Source: Sulfitobacter sp. EhC04 (GTDB lineage: Bacteria; Pseudomonadota; Alphaproteobacteria; Rhodobacterales; Rhodobacteraceae). From it: a DNA stretch of 64,000 bases. The translations under genes and the position numbers were made by a program. Shown one piece after another: positions 21,052-28,779 of this stretch; position 1 is the first letter of the stretch, and the number at the start of each line of letters is the position of its first letter. A model generated the notes under the pieces. The model saw only the letters and a program-made list of their open reading frames with translations. It ran no database searches and was not told the DNA's origin. The stretch spans positions 248,001 through 312,000 of the forward strand of contig NZ_LXYI01000089.1 of NCBI RefSeq assembly GCF_001650875.1. The letters are read 5' to 3'.

Positions 21052-21561
21052 TTATTCCGCCGCTGCACGCCTGGGCAAGACCCAGTCGGCGCGGGGGAAG
21101 TGGCAGGTGTAGCCGTTCGGGATGCGTTCCAGATAATCCTGATGCTCCGGCTCGGCCTCCCAGAAATCGCTGACCGGTTCGACTTCGGTCACGACCTTGC
21201 CGGGCCAGATGCCCGACGCTTCGACATCGGCAATGGTGTCCAGCGCGGTTTGTTTCTGCGCCTCATCAACGAAGTAGATCGCAGAGCGATAGCTCATCCC
21301 GCGGTCGTTGCCCTGCCGGTTCAACGTTGTGGGGTCATGAATCTGGAAGAAGAATTCCAGCAGGTCGCGATAGGACGTCTTTTCAGGGTCGAAGATGATC
21401 TCGATCGCTTCGGCATGCGTGCCGTGATTGCGGTAGGTTGCATTCGGCACGTCGCCGCCGGTGTATCCCACGCGGGTCGAGACAACGCCGGGGCGCTTGC
21501 GGATCAGATCCTGCATGCCCCAGAAACATCCACCTGCCAGTACTGCCCGTGCCGTGCTCAT
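21052..21561 (-). CDS. msrA: Peptide methionine sulfoxide reductase MsrA
   Basis: A 169-residue enzyme that reduces the S form of methionine sulfoxide in proteins. The motif GGCFWGMQ places the catalytic Cys at residue 12; [18 protein letters not shown] and [13 protein letters not shown] match the family, the last supplying a possible resolving Cys. The gene is 3' of msrB and their ends overlap by 4 bp (ATGA), so both Msr types are made together to cover both sulfoxide isomers. Probably cytoplasmic, since no signal peptide is seen. Confidence 0.95.
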   Translation of the reverse strand: MSTARAVLAGGCFWGMQDLIRKRPGVVSTRVGYTGGDVPNATYRNHGTHAEAIEIIFDPEKTSYRDLLEFFFQIHDPTTLNRQGNDRGMSYRSAIYFVDEAQKQTALDTIADVEASGIWPGKVVTEVEPVSDFWEAEPEHQDYLERIPNGYTCHFPRADWVLPRRAAAE

Positions 21562-22001
21562 GACAGTTCCTCCACCTGGTCAAGGTAATCGCCGTATCCT
21601 TCCGCCTCCATGTTGTCACGATGGACAAAGCGCAGAGAGGCGGAATTGATGCAATAGCGCAGACCGCCACGGTCGCGGGGGCCGTCGGGGAACACATGGC
21701 CCAGGTGGCTGTCGCCGTGTCTGGAGCGGACTTCGGTACGGACCATGCCTAGCGTGGCGTCGCGGTGTTCGGTCACATTGTCGATGGGTTTGGTAAAGCT
21801 GGGCCAGCCGCAGCCGCTTTCGTATTTGTCGGCGCTGGCGAACAGGGGTTCGCCCGACACGATGTCAACGTAGATGCCCGGCTCCTTGTTGCCCAGCAGC
21901 TTGCCCGTGCCGGGGCGTTCCGTGCCGCTTTCCTGCGTGACATAGAATTCTTCCGCACTAAGTGCTGCGATGGCGTCGGGGTCTTTGGTATAGGTTGGCA
22001 T
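21558..22001 (-). CDS. msrB: Peptide methionine sulfoxide reductase MsrB
   Basis: A 147-residue enzyme for the R form of methionine sulfoxide. The [12 protein letters not shown] block, [15 protein letters not shown], and [11 protein letters not shown] with the catalytic Cys are all present. The two CxxC pairs that hold structural zinc in many MsrB proteins are replaced ([12 protein letters not shown]), so this is the zinc-free form. It is the first gene of the msrB-msrA pair and is divergent from a secreted glutathione peroxidase, so the intergenic segment may carry a common oxidative-stress promoter. Confidence 0.95.
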   Translation of the reverse strand: MPTYTKDPDAIAALSAEEFYVTQESGTERPGTGKLLGNKEPGIYVDIVSGEPLFASADKYESGCGWPSFTKPIDNVTEHRDATLGMVRTEVRSRHGDSHLGHVFPDGPRDRGGLRYCINSASLRFVHRDNMEAEGYGDYLDQVEELS

Positions 22002-22133
22002 GCAATCCCTCCGTGAAACTCTCAGACCATAGATGGTGTTTTCGGATCAGAATGAAAGGGTTTCCATTGTCGTGCAACTCAATGTGATGCCGCGCCGTGT
22101 CTGGCAGTGTAGATAGGTAAACGGAGGATGATC

Positions 22134-22652
22134 ATGCGTTGGTTTCTGGCTTTGATCCTGAGCGTGACAATGGCGCAGGCCGCGCCGCGCGATCTGGTGT
22201 TCTCGAATATCGACGGGGGTGAACACCGGTTCAGCCAATGGGCGGGGCAGCCGGTTCTGGTGGTGAACACGGCGTCGCAATGCGGCTACACCGGGCAATA
22301 TGCCGGTTTGCAGGCGCTTTACGACCGCTACAGGGCGCGCGGGCTGGTTGTGCTGGCGGTGCCCTCTGATGATTTTAATCAGGAGTTGGCGAGCGCGGCG
22401 GAGGTGAAGGAATTCTGCGAGGTTTCCTTTGGCCTTGACCTGCCGATGACCGACATCACCCCGGTACGGGGTGGCAAGGCGCATCCGTTCTACCGCGCGG
22501 TGAAGGAAGAGACGGGGTTTGAGCCGCGCTGGAATTTCAACAAGGTTCTGATCGCGCCGGATGGCCGGGTAGTTGGCACATGGGGTGCGCCGATAAAACC
22601 GGAATCCTCGGCGATTGTCGGTGCGATTGAGGCTGTGCTGAAGTCGCGGTAG
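22134..22652 (+). CDS. Secreted glutathione peroxidase-like protein
   Basis: A 172-residue thiol peroxidase. The signal peptide MRWFLALILSVTMAQA sends it to the periplasm. NTASQCGYTGQYAGLQ places the peroxidatic Cys at residue 50 (Cys, not selenocysteine); the family Gln is replaced in VPSDDFNQE and the WNFNKVLIAPDG block has the Trp and Asn. In bacteria such enzymes often use thioredoxin-like donors. GGAGG lies 6 nt before ATG 22134; an upstream in-frame ATG at 22128 touches the Shine-Dalgarno. Divergent from msrBA. Confidence 0.85.
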   Translation: MRWFLALILSVTMAQAAPRDLVFSNIDGGEHRFSQWAGQPVLVVNTASQCGYTGQYAGLQALYDRYRARGLVVLAVPSDDFNQELASAAEVKEFCEVSFGLDLPMTDITPVRGGKAHPFYRAVKEETGFEPRWNFNKVLIAPDGRVVGTWGAPIKPESSAIVGAIEAVLKSR

Positions 22653-22675
22653 GGTTGTCGGAAAGAGGAGCCTTC

Positions 22676-23323
22676 ATGACCGATCCAGACCTTGATAAGG
22701 CCTATGCGCTGCAAACGCCTGACGACAATCGCAAGCTCTATGCCGACTGGGCCGACAGCTATGACACCGGTTTTGCCAAGGATATGGATTACCAGTTGCC
22801 GCGTCTGGTGGCGCTGGTGCTGGCCGAAGTTTATCAGGGGCCGGGCCCGGTGCTGGACCTTGGCGCAGGCACCGGGCTGATCGCGGATCACATGCTGATG
22901 CGCGGAACAATGGCGATTGATGCGCTCGATATCTCGCCGCAGATGCTGGCCACGGCGGCGTCCAAGGGGCATTACCGCCAGATGATTGAAGCAGACCTGA
23001 CCAAACGGCTGGACATTTCTGACGCGACCTATGACGCGGTGGTCAGTTCAGGGACCTTTACCCATGGGCATGTGGGGCCGGATGCGCTGGACGAGGTGAT
23101 CAGGATCGCCCGGCCCGGTGCGACTTTCGTGCTGACCATCAATGCCGAACATTTCGAAGCACGCGGTTTTGCCGCGAAATTCGAGCAATTGGCGCCGCGC
23201 ATCGCTGATGTGGAGCATCGGCAGGTCAATATCTATGGCGGCAAGGCGTCGGACGAGCATCGGGACGACAAGGCGCATATCGCGATTTTCCGCAAACGCT
23301 ACAGTGTCCCGCCTTTAACCTGA
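22676..23323 (+). CDS. Class I SAM-dependent methyltransferase
   Basis: A 215-residue Rossmann-fold methyltransferase. The SAM site is VLDLGAGTGLIADHMLM near residue 60, followed by IDALDISPQMLATA and the FTHGHVGPDALDEVIRIARPG block. The N-terminus (YADWADSYDTGF) matches small-molecule methyltransferases of the UbiE/Methyltransf_11 type; substrate unknown. AGAGGAG precedes the start. The last codons (Tyr-Ser-Val-Pro-Pro-Leu-Thr) lie inside copy 2 of the 101-bp repeat, so the C-terminus was partly set by that element. Confidence 0.85.
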   Translation: MTDPDLDKAYALQTPDDNRKLYADWADSYDTGFAKDMDYQLPRLVALVLAEVYQGPGPVLDLGAGTGLIADHMLMRGTMAIDALDISPQMLATAASKGHYRQMIEADLTKRLDISDATYDAVVSSGTFTHGHVGPDALDEVIRIARPGATFVLTINAEHFEARGFAAKFEQLAPRIADVEHRQVNIYGGKASDEHRDDKAHIAIFRKRYSVPPLT

Positions 23324-23400
23324 AGCATATCACATCGCCAATGTCCCGAGAGCGCGCAGCTCGGCAGGGTATTGGCGATTCAAGCTCAAGGCGGGGCGCG
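23300..23400. repeat. 101-bp palindromic intergenic repeat, copy 2
   Basis: The second copy of the element at 13969-14069, equal in length and matching at 85 of 101 positions by hand alignment. The loop core CCCGAGAGCGCGCAGC and the outer arms are kept, but the right inner arm (ATTGGCGATTCAAGC) has decayed. It overlaps the end of the methyltransferase gene and stops 6 bp before the glycosyltransferase stop, and may also serve as terminator for both. Confidence 0.75.
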
Positions 23401-23406
23401 TTAAGC

Positions 23407-24663
23407 TCAGGACTCCGGCATCTTGATCTGTCTGTCCGAAGGCACCAGCGCGTTTATCTGTTCGATATGTTCCGGTAGGCATTTTGTCAGGAAATCATAT
23501 TCCTTCACCACGTGGTCCCGCGCTGCCTTGCCGATATGGGCATAATCCTGCGGGTTCGCCAGCACCTTGACCACCTGTGCCGCCACTGCGTCGGGATCGA
23601 AGAAATCGACCAGCAGGCCGGTCTCGTTGTGGGTAATTGCCTCGCGGACCGGGGCCACATCCGAGGCCACGATGGTCGCCCCCATCGACATGGATTCCAG
23701 CAACGACCATGACAGGACAAAAGGCATCGTCAGGTAAATGTGGCACCGGCTGAGCTGGATCATCTTCTGGTATAGCGGGTAAGGGATATTGCCTAGGAAA
23801 TGCACGCGATCCCAATCGACGTTCTTGCCCACCTCTGCCTCCATCTCGGCGCGCAGCCCGCCGGGGTGCTGGCTTTTGCCGCCGTAGGATACGTCATTGC
23901 CACCGACGATCAGGATGCGGGCGTTGGGCCGTTCGCGCAGGATACGCGGCAGGGACCGCATGAAGATGTGAAAGCCCCTCGTGCGTTCAAGGTTGCGGGA
24001 CACATAGGTCACAACCTCGTCCTCGCGGGTGAGTTCGCGGTTCAGCCGTCCCAGGCCGAGGCTGACATCGGGGTCGGGCAACAGCTTGTCAGTACGGATG
24101 CCGTCGTGGCAGACATACATCCGGTCATGAAAGCTGCGCGGGAAGCGGTCGCGCTGCCAGTAGGTGGGGCAATGGCCCAGGTCCACGGTTTCGATATTGG
24201 CCAATGGCACCGCATTGCGCGCCTGCATCATGAAGGGGGCGTGATCGGATATGGGTTCTTCGGGGTCAAAGCCCACGGAACCGCCGGTAATGTTATAGTA
24301 ATATTCGAAGAAGCCGATGATCGGCACATCCGCCCAGATCTGTTTGAAGAAGGTCAGTTCTCCCCAGCCGACGTGACCGACCACGATGTCGGGCCTGAAG
24401 CCTTCCTGCAACTCGATCCGGCGGGCGGCAACTGCCGCGCCAAAGCCCGCGCCAGTGGCTTCTTCCCAGACGCGGGACAGGCCATAGGCGTCTTTTGCGG
24501 GGGTGCGGTGGGTCTGATACTTGCGGGTCTCGACACCCGGCAGGTCAGGTGCATTCTTGCGCTGCGTCAGAAAATAGATGCGGTGCTGACCAGTCGCCGC
24601 CAGCCATTGCACAAGTTCGCGGTACTGGCCGGGCATGTTCTGGTGGACAAAGAGAATATTCAT
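23407..24663 (-). CDS. Family 4 glycosyltransferase
   Basis: A 418-residue GT-B enzyme. The N-terminal half starts NILFVHQNMPGQYRELVQWL; the C-terminal nucleotide-sugar domain has VTYVSRNLERTRGFHIFMRSL, ARILIVGGNDVSYGG and the ESMSMGATIVASDVAPVREAI block with the Glu that contacts the sugar nucleotide. It transfers a sugar from a nucleotide donor to an unknown acceptor, possibly a surface glycan. It is not adjacent to the exopolysaccharide locus (10 kb away). It lies downstream of a class II aldolase on the same strand with a 96-bp gap. Confidence 0.85.
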   Translation of the reverse strand: MNILFVHQNMPGQYRELVQWLAATGQHRIYFLTQRKNAPDLPGVETRKYQTHRTPAKDAYGLSRVWEEATGAGFGAAVAARRIELQEGFRPDIVVGHVGWGELTFFKQIWADVPIIGFFEYYYNITGGSVGFDPEEPISDHAPFMMQARNAVPLANIETVDLGHCPTYWQRDRFPRSFHDRMYVCHDGIRTDKLLPDPDVSLGLGRLNRELTREDEVVTYVSRNLERTRGFHIFMRSLPRILRERPNARILIVGGNDVSYGGKSQHPGGLRAEMEAEVGKNVDWDRVHFLGNIPYPLYQKMIQLSRCHIYLTMPFVLSWSLLESMSMGATIVASDVAPVREAITHNETGLLVDFFDPDAVAAQVVKVLANPQDYAHIGKAARDHVVKEYDFLTKCLPEHIEQINALVPSDRQIKMPES

Positions 24664-24759
24664 GTGCAGGCCCTGTCAGCGCGTGATTTCCGGCAGATAA
24701 CCAAAGCCGGGGGGCAATGGCAACGCGCGTGGCATCCATGCGGTTGGCAGGGGCAGGCG

Positions 24760-25515
24760 TTACCGCGCGTATTCGGAGCCTTCCGAGTCAAGGATCGCCT
24801 TGAGTTCGGCCAGGTGCCGCGCGTCCTGTTCAGGGTAGTTTTCAAGCTCCTGCGCGGTCTTTTCCGCGATGTCGTCCGGGATGCGGCGCAGGGGCAGGCC
24901 GGTTTGCAGGGCCTTGATATAGGTCTCTGCTGCCCGTTCGAAGTAATAGAGTCTGTTGAACGTCTCCGCCACGGTGTCGCCGATCACCATGACCCCATGC
25001 GATCCCATGACCATGACCTTGTGTTTCGGGTCCGACAGAAGGGCCGCGCAACGGTCGCCTTCGTCCTCGAACGCAAGGCCGCCGTAATCTTCGTCAATCA
25101 CGATGCGGTTGTAGAAGGTGCAACAGTTCTGGTCGATGGGGGGCAGGCGGCTGTCTTGCAGGCAGGCCAGAACCGTGGCGTGGATGGAATGGACATGCAT
25201 CACGCAACGCGCGTGGGCGCAGGCGCGATGAACGCCGCCGTGCAGACCCCAGGCGGTGGGGTCGGGCGCATTCGGCCCTGACAGGGTTTCAGGATCATTG
25301 GCGTCAATCAGCAGGAGGTCGCTGGCCTTGATCCGCGAAAAATGCACCTGATTGGGGTTCATCAGGAACTGAGTGCCCGCATCATCCACGGCGAGTGAGA
25401 AATGGTTCGCAACCCCTTCGTGCATGTTCAGCCTGGCGGTCCAGCGAAAAGCGGCGGCGAGGTCAACGCGTTCGGGCCAGTGGTCCATGTTGGGTTTCAT
25501 TTGAGTGATGGTCAT
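24760..25515 (-). CDS. Class II aldolase/adducin family protein
   Basis: A 251-residue metal-dependent aldolase-fold protein. The zinc-ligand segment CVMHVHSIHATVLACL (His-x-His) and a later VMVMGSHGVMVIG with the third His fit class II aldolases such as L-fuculose-phosphate aldolase and related decarboxylases. The N-terminal part (AAAFRWTARLNMHEGVANHFS) carries the substrate loop. The reaction is not deducible; family members cleave sugar phosphates or act on other hydroxy acids. The upstream 240 bp are AT-rich and hold the start of a region that looks foreign. Confidence 0.75.
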   Translation of the reverse strand: MTITQMKPNMDHWPERVDLAAAFRWTARLNMHEGVANHFSLAVDDAGTQFLMNPNQVHFSRIKASDLLLIDANDPETLSGPNAPDPTAWGLHGGVHRACAHARCVMHVHSIHATVLACLQDSRLPPIDQNCCTFYNRIVIDEDYGGLAFEDEGDRCAALLSDPKHKVMVMGSHGVMVIGDTVAETFNRLYYFERAAETYIKALQTGLPLRRIPDDIAEKTAQELENYPEQDARHLAELKAILDSEGSEYAR

Positions 25516-25755
25516 GGCTTAACTCCCTAGACTATCTCTAAGTTTCTGATCTTCACGCAATCAAAAAGGAACAACATCTTTAGGCTATTAGCAATAGTTT
25601 GGCCGACGGAACAAAAGATAAACGAATCCTTTCCAAAGCGAACTAAGAGATTCAACTCTCTTGATTTTTCTATGAAAGGGAGTCAGCATATCTAGAGAGG
25701 CCCATTGGCTCACTTACTACATGTACGCATCAGCGTCTGAAAGGAGGTGATTTCT
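25516..25755. other. AT-rich intergenic region
   Basis: Lower in GC than its neighbours and without a coding frame. It includes AAGAGA (25645-25650) with TCTCTT (25657-25662) followed by GATTTTTC, terminator-like on the plus strand, then GAGAGGCCCAT (25695-25705), which pairs with a segment downstream of the small gene, and CATCAGCGT (25728-25736) just before the Shine-Dalgarno. Confidence 0.5.
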
Positions 25756-25907
25756 ATGGCAAAAGCATGCAAGACGGTCACTCGAACCGTTCGAACAGGC
25801 AAGAAGCCGGGGCCTAAGACGGTCGCGGTAAAGCCGCATCAACGTTCCAAGCCCAAAAAGGGCTGCTGATCTTTCAAAAAAGCAAATGAAACGCTGATGG
25901 GCCTCTC
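25695..25907 (+). other. Long-range inverted repeat around the 37-aa gene
   Basis: ACGCTGATGGGCCTCTC (25891-25907) is the exact complement of GAGAGGCCCAT (25695-25705) joined to CAGCGT (25731-25736): 17 paired bases with a bulge of about 25 nt upstream. CATCAGCGT (25728-25736) alone also pairs with ACGCTGATG. A local hairpin GATGG-GCCTCT-CCATC (25896-25911) competes. The Shine-Dalgarno starts 3 nt after the upstream arm. Confidence 0.55.
25756..25869 (+). CDS. 37-aa strongly basic protein
   Basis: A small gene with the ribosome site AAAGGAGGTGA ending 5 nt before the ATG, a near-perfect complement to the 3' end of 16S rRNA, so translation is likely. The 37-residue product begins MAKACKTVTRTVRTGKK, continues KPGPKTVAVKPHQRSKP and ends KKGC: roughly 14 Lys/Arg, no acidic residue, and Cys at positions 5 and 37. 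No family recognised. Possible roles are nucleic-acid binding or a peptide that binds a membrane, both inference. A 17-nt segment downstream (25891-25907) can pair with two segments upstream, enclosing the gene. Codon use (CGA for Arg) differs from the neighbours, suggesting transfer. Confidence 0.6.
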   Translation: MAKACKTVTRTVRTGKKPGPKTVAVKPHQRSKPKKGC

Positions 25908-25960
25908 CATCAAAGCAGATGTCGTCTCTACTCGCAAATTATTTGTTTTCTGGCAGTAAA

Positions 25961-26380
25961 CTATTTGACCCGGCTTGGCACCCATGCATAGCCGTTTTCG
26001 CACAGAATATAGGCTTCGCGCAGGCCATGGGGTTTGTCGGTGGGGGGCTGCAAGACGCTGCCGCCCGCAGCCTCTGCCCGGTTGCAGGCGGCGTCTGGGT
26101 CAGTGTCATAGAGCCTGATCTCGATGCCGCCGCCGCGTGGGGGGCTTTCCGGCAACAGGCCCAGCAGTGGGTTGCTGTGATAGGTGCCGTCACTGTGCAC
26201 CTGGAACACCTGAGTGCCGTAGGTCATGATGGCAAAGTCGGCTGTGGGCTGAAAGGCCTTCATGCCGAACACCTCCTCCAGAAAGGTGACCTGCCGCGCC
26301 ACGTCGCGCACCAGAAGGTTCAGCCCGAGCCCGCGCAGGGATGCGCCAAAATCCTCTGGGGTGATGTCATCGTAGTTCAT
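25961..26380 (-). CDS. VOC-family (glyoxalase-like) protein
   Basis: A 139-residue protein of the vicinal oxygen chelate fold with two beta-alpha-beta-beta-beta modules: GLNLLVRDVARQVTFLEEVFG near residue 20, and IEIRLYDTDPDAACNRAEAAGG near residue 90. Metal ligands are not clear, so function (glyoxalase, dioxygenase or resistance protein) cannot be chosen. arsC lies just upstream with a 30-bp gap on the same strand, but arsenic chemistry is not implied for this protein. Confidence 0.75.
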   Translation of the reverse strand: MNYDDITPEDFGASLRGLGLNLLVRDVARQVTFLEEVFGMKAFQPTADFAIMTYGTQVFQVHSDGTYHSNPLLGLLPESPPRGGGIEIRLYDTDPDAACNRAEAAGGSVLQPPTDKPHGLREAYILCENGYAWVPSRVK

Positions 26381-26410
26381 GGTGCCCCGCCGGTCATTCC
26401 CCGGAACAGC

Positions 26411-26830
26411 CTAGGCCCGGTTACCTTGCGCGTCTATCAGCAAACTCCCGTCTTCCTTGTGGTAGGGCCCTTTGGGCCAGTTCGGCAGCAGGTCGAGGAC
26501 GGCTTCGGACGGGCGGCACAGCCGGACGCCCTGCGGACAGGCAACGATGGGGCGGTTGACCAGCACAGGATGGGTCAACATCGCGTCCAGCAGCGCGGCG
26601 TCGCTGACTTCGGGATCAAGCAGCCCAAGCTCCGCCGCCGGGCTTTTGTTGGTGCGCAGTGCTGTGCGCGGTGTCAGCCCCGCCGCGGCAAAGAGCGCCA
26701 GCAGCTGGCCGCGGGTCCAGCCGGTGTCGAGGTAGGGGATGACGTCGGGCTGATAGCCCGCGTCGCGAATGATCTGCAACACATTGCGTGATGTGCCGCA
26801 GTCGGGGTTATGAAAGATAACGATGTCCAT
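26411..26830 (-). CDS. arsC: Arsenate reductase ArsC (glutaredoxin-linked)
   Basis: A 139-residue enzyme that reduces arsenate to arsenite with glutathione and glutaredoxin. The motif FHNPDCGTSRN has the catalytic Cys11; VNRPIVACPQGVRLCRPSE provides the Arg residues that bind the oxyanion. Family length. Other ars genes (arsB, acr3, arsR) are not in the window, so the product arsenite may be exported by a distant gene. Close ArsC relatives (Spx/YffB) exist, but the active-site motif favours ArsC. ATG 26830 lies divergent to adenine deaminase. Confidence 0.85.
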   Translation of the reverse strand: MDIVIFHNPDCGTSRNVLQIIRDAGYQPDVIPYLDTGWTRGQLLALFAAAGLTPRTALRTNKSPAAELGLLDPEVSDAALLDAMLTHPVLVNRPIVACPQGVRLCRPSEAVLDLLPNWPKGPYHKEDGSLLIDAQGNRA

Positions 26831-26917
26831 TCGCGCTGAATAAGCGGGTAATATGACAGTTTCAAGAAACCCGGCGTCGCCCCTTGCACGTTGTCGCGAT
26901 TCTTGATCCATTACGCC

Positions 26918-28714
26918 ATGACGCAAGACATTTTTCCGACATGGCCCGATAGCGCCGCGCAACTGGTCGATGTAGCCGCCGGTCGCGCCCCCGCCGATAC
27001 GATCATCCGGGGGGGCATCTGGGTTAACGTCCATACCCGCGAAACACTGACCGATCATGATATCGCCATCGTGGCGGGGCGCATCGCCTTTGTCGGGCCG
27101 GATGCCGGGCATTGCCGGGGCGCGCACACGAAGATCATCGAGGCGCATGGCCGCTACATGATCCCCGGCCTTTGCGACGGGCATATGCATATCGAATCCG
27201 GGATGCTGACCCCGGCGGAGTTTGCCCGTGCCGTGATCCCCCATGGCACCACCTCCATGTTCACCGACCCGCATGAGATCGCCAATGTGCTGGGACTGGC
27301 AGGTGTGCGCATGATGCACGACGAGGCGTTGATGCAGCCGGTGAACATCTTTACCCAGATGCCTTCCTGCGCGCCCTCGGCGCCGGGGATGGAGACCACG
27401 GGTTTCGAGATCAGCGCCGAGGATGTGGCCGAAGCGATGGCCTGGCCCGGCATCGTCGGGCTGGGCGAGATGATGAACTTTCCCGGCGTGTCCAATGCCG
27501 ACCCCCAGATGCTGGCCGAGATCGCCGCAACCCAGCGCGCGGGCAAGACGGTGGGCGGGCATTATGCCTCGCCTGATCTTGGCCCGGCCTTTGCAGCCTA
27601 TGTGGCGGGCGGGCCTGCGGATGATCACGAAGGCACCTGCGAGGCGGACGCGGTGGCGCGGATGCGGCAGGGCATGCGGTCGATGATCCGGCTGGGCAGT
27701 GCGTGGTATGATGTGGAAAGCCAGATCACCGCGATCACTGAAAAGGGACTGGATTCGCGTAATATGATCCTGTGCACGGACGATTGCCACTCTGGCACGC
27801 TGGTCAACGATGGACACATGAACCGCGTGGTGCGCCACGCCATTGACTGCGGTTGTGATCCGCTGGTTGCGCTGCAGATGGCAACGATCAACACGGCGAC
27901 GCATTTCGGGCTGGAGCGTGAGATCGGGTCGATCACGCCGGGGCGGCGGGCCGATGTGATCCTGACCTCTGATCTGACGTCACTGCCCATCGAACTGGTG
28001 ATCGCGCGCGGGCAGATCGTGGCGCAGGATGGCGTCTGTCTGACGGAATGTCCGCATTACGACTGGCCGCAAGAGGCCCGGCAGACGGTGAAAATGGCGC
28101 GCGACCTGACGGGCGATGATTTTGCCGTTCCCGCGCCCGAGGGGGCCAATGGCGTGACCGCAAATGTGATCGGCGTGGTCGAAAACCAGGCCCCCACCAA
28201 GGCGCTACAATTCGAGCTGCCGGTGACGGAGGGCCGCGTTCAGGCCACCGGCGAAGTCTGCCAGATCGCGCTCGTCGAAAGGCACCGGGCAACGGGCGGC
28301 GTGGTCAATGCCTTTGTCTCGGGCTTTGGTTATGAGGGGCAGATGGCGATGGCATCGACTGTGGCCCACGACAGCCATCACATGATCGTGGTGGGCACCG
28401 ATGCCGACCAGATGGCGCTGGCGGCAAACCGGCTGCGCAGCGTCGGCGGCGGCATCGTGATCTTTCGCGACGGGCAAGAGTTGGCATTGGTGGAACTGCC
28501 CATCGCGGGCCTGATGTCGGACAGCCCGGCGGCAGAGGTCGCGGCAAAGACGCAGATGATGATGCAGGCCATGCGTGACTGCGGCTGCAAGCTGAACAAT
28601 GCCTATATGCAGCATTCCCTGCTGGCGCTGGTGGTGATCCCCGAGTTGAGGATTTCTGATCTGGGGCTGGTGGATGTGCGCACATTTGAATTTACCGATG
28701 TGATCGTGTCGTAA
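26918..28714 (+). CDS. ade: Adenine deaminase
   Basis: A 598-residue amidohydrolase that converts adenine to hypoxanthine and ammonia. The N-terminal metal motif GLCDGHMHIESGMLTPAEF (about residues 85-103), the HGTTSMFTDPHEIANV block and the metal Asp segment LCTDDCHSGTLV fit the family, and the C-terminal domain ends DCGCKLNNAYMQHSL. The gene precedes amn (AMP nucleosidase) with a 65-bp gap on the same strand, so AMP can be split to adenine and then deaminated to hypoxanthine. ATG 26918 lacks a strong Shine-Dalgarno, and a start at 26891 is possible. Confidence 0.9.
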   Translation: MTQDIFPTWPDSAAQLVDVAAGRAPADTIIRGGIWVNVHTRETLTDHDIAIVAGRIAFVGPDAGHCRGAHTKIIEAHGRYMIPGLCDGHMHIESGMLTPAEFARAVIPHGTTSMFTDPHEIANVLGLAGVRMMHDEALMQPVNIFTQMPSCAPSAPGMETTGFEISAEDVAEAMAWPGIVGLGEMMNFPGVSNADPQMLAEIAATQRAGKTVGGHYASPDLGPAFAAYVAGGPADDHEGTCEADAVARMRQGMRSMIRLGSAWYDVESQITAITEKGLDSRNMILCTDDCHSGTLVNDGHMNRVVRHAIDCGCDPLVALQMATINTATHFGLEREIGSITPGRRADVILTSDLTSLPIELVIARGQIVAQDGVCLTECPHYDWPQEARQTVKMARDLTGDDFAVPAPEGANGVTANVIGVVENQAPTKALQFELPVTEGRVQATGEVCQIALVERHRATGGVVNAFVSGFGYEGQMAMASTVAHDSHHMIVVGTDADQMALAANRLRSVGGGIVIFRDGQELALVELPIAGLMSDSPAAEVAAKTQMMMQAMRDCGCKLNNAYMQHSLLALVVIPELRISDLGLVDVRTFEFTDVIVS

Positions 28715-28779
28715 CATCGCGCGCGTATCACGCCAAAAACGAGGGCAGGACCGCCCCAAAAACAAAAGAAGGAACCGAT

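Noticed and set aside
23800..25281. Plus-strand open frame of nearly 500 codons across the glycosyltransferase and aldolase genes
   Set aside because: It runs antisense through two well-supported genes and has no recognisable domain.
25645..25670. AAGAGA/TCTCTT hairpin with T tract as terminator of a known gene
   Set aside because: No plus-strand gene lies upstream; it could end a small RNA, but nothing else supports this.
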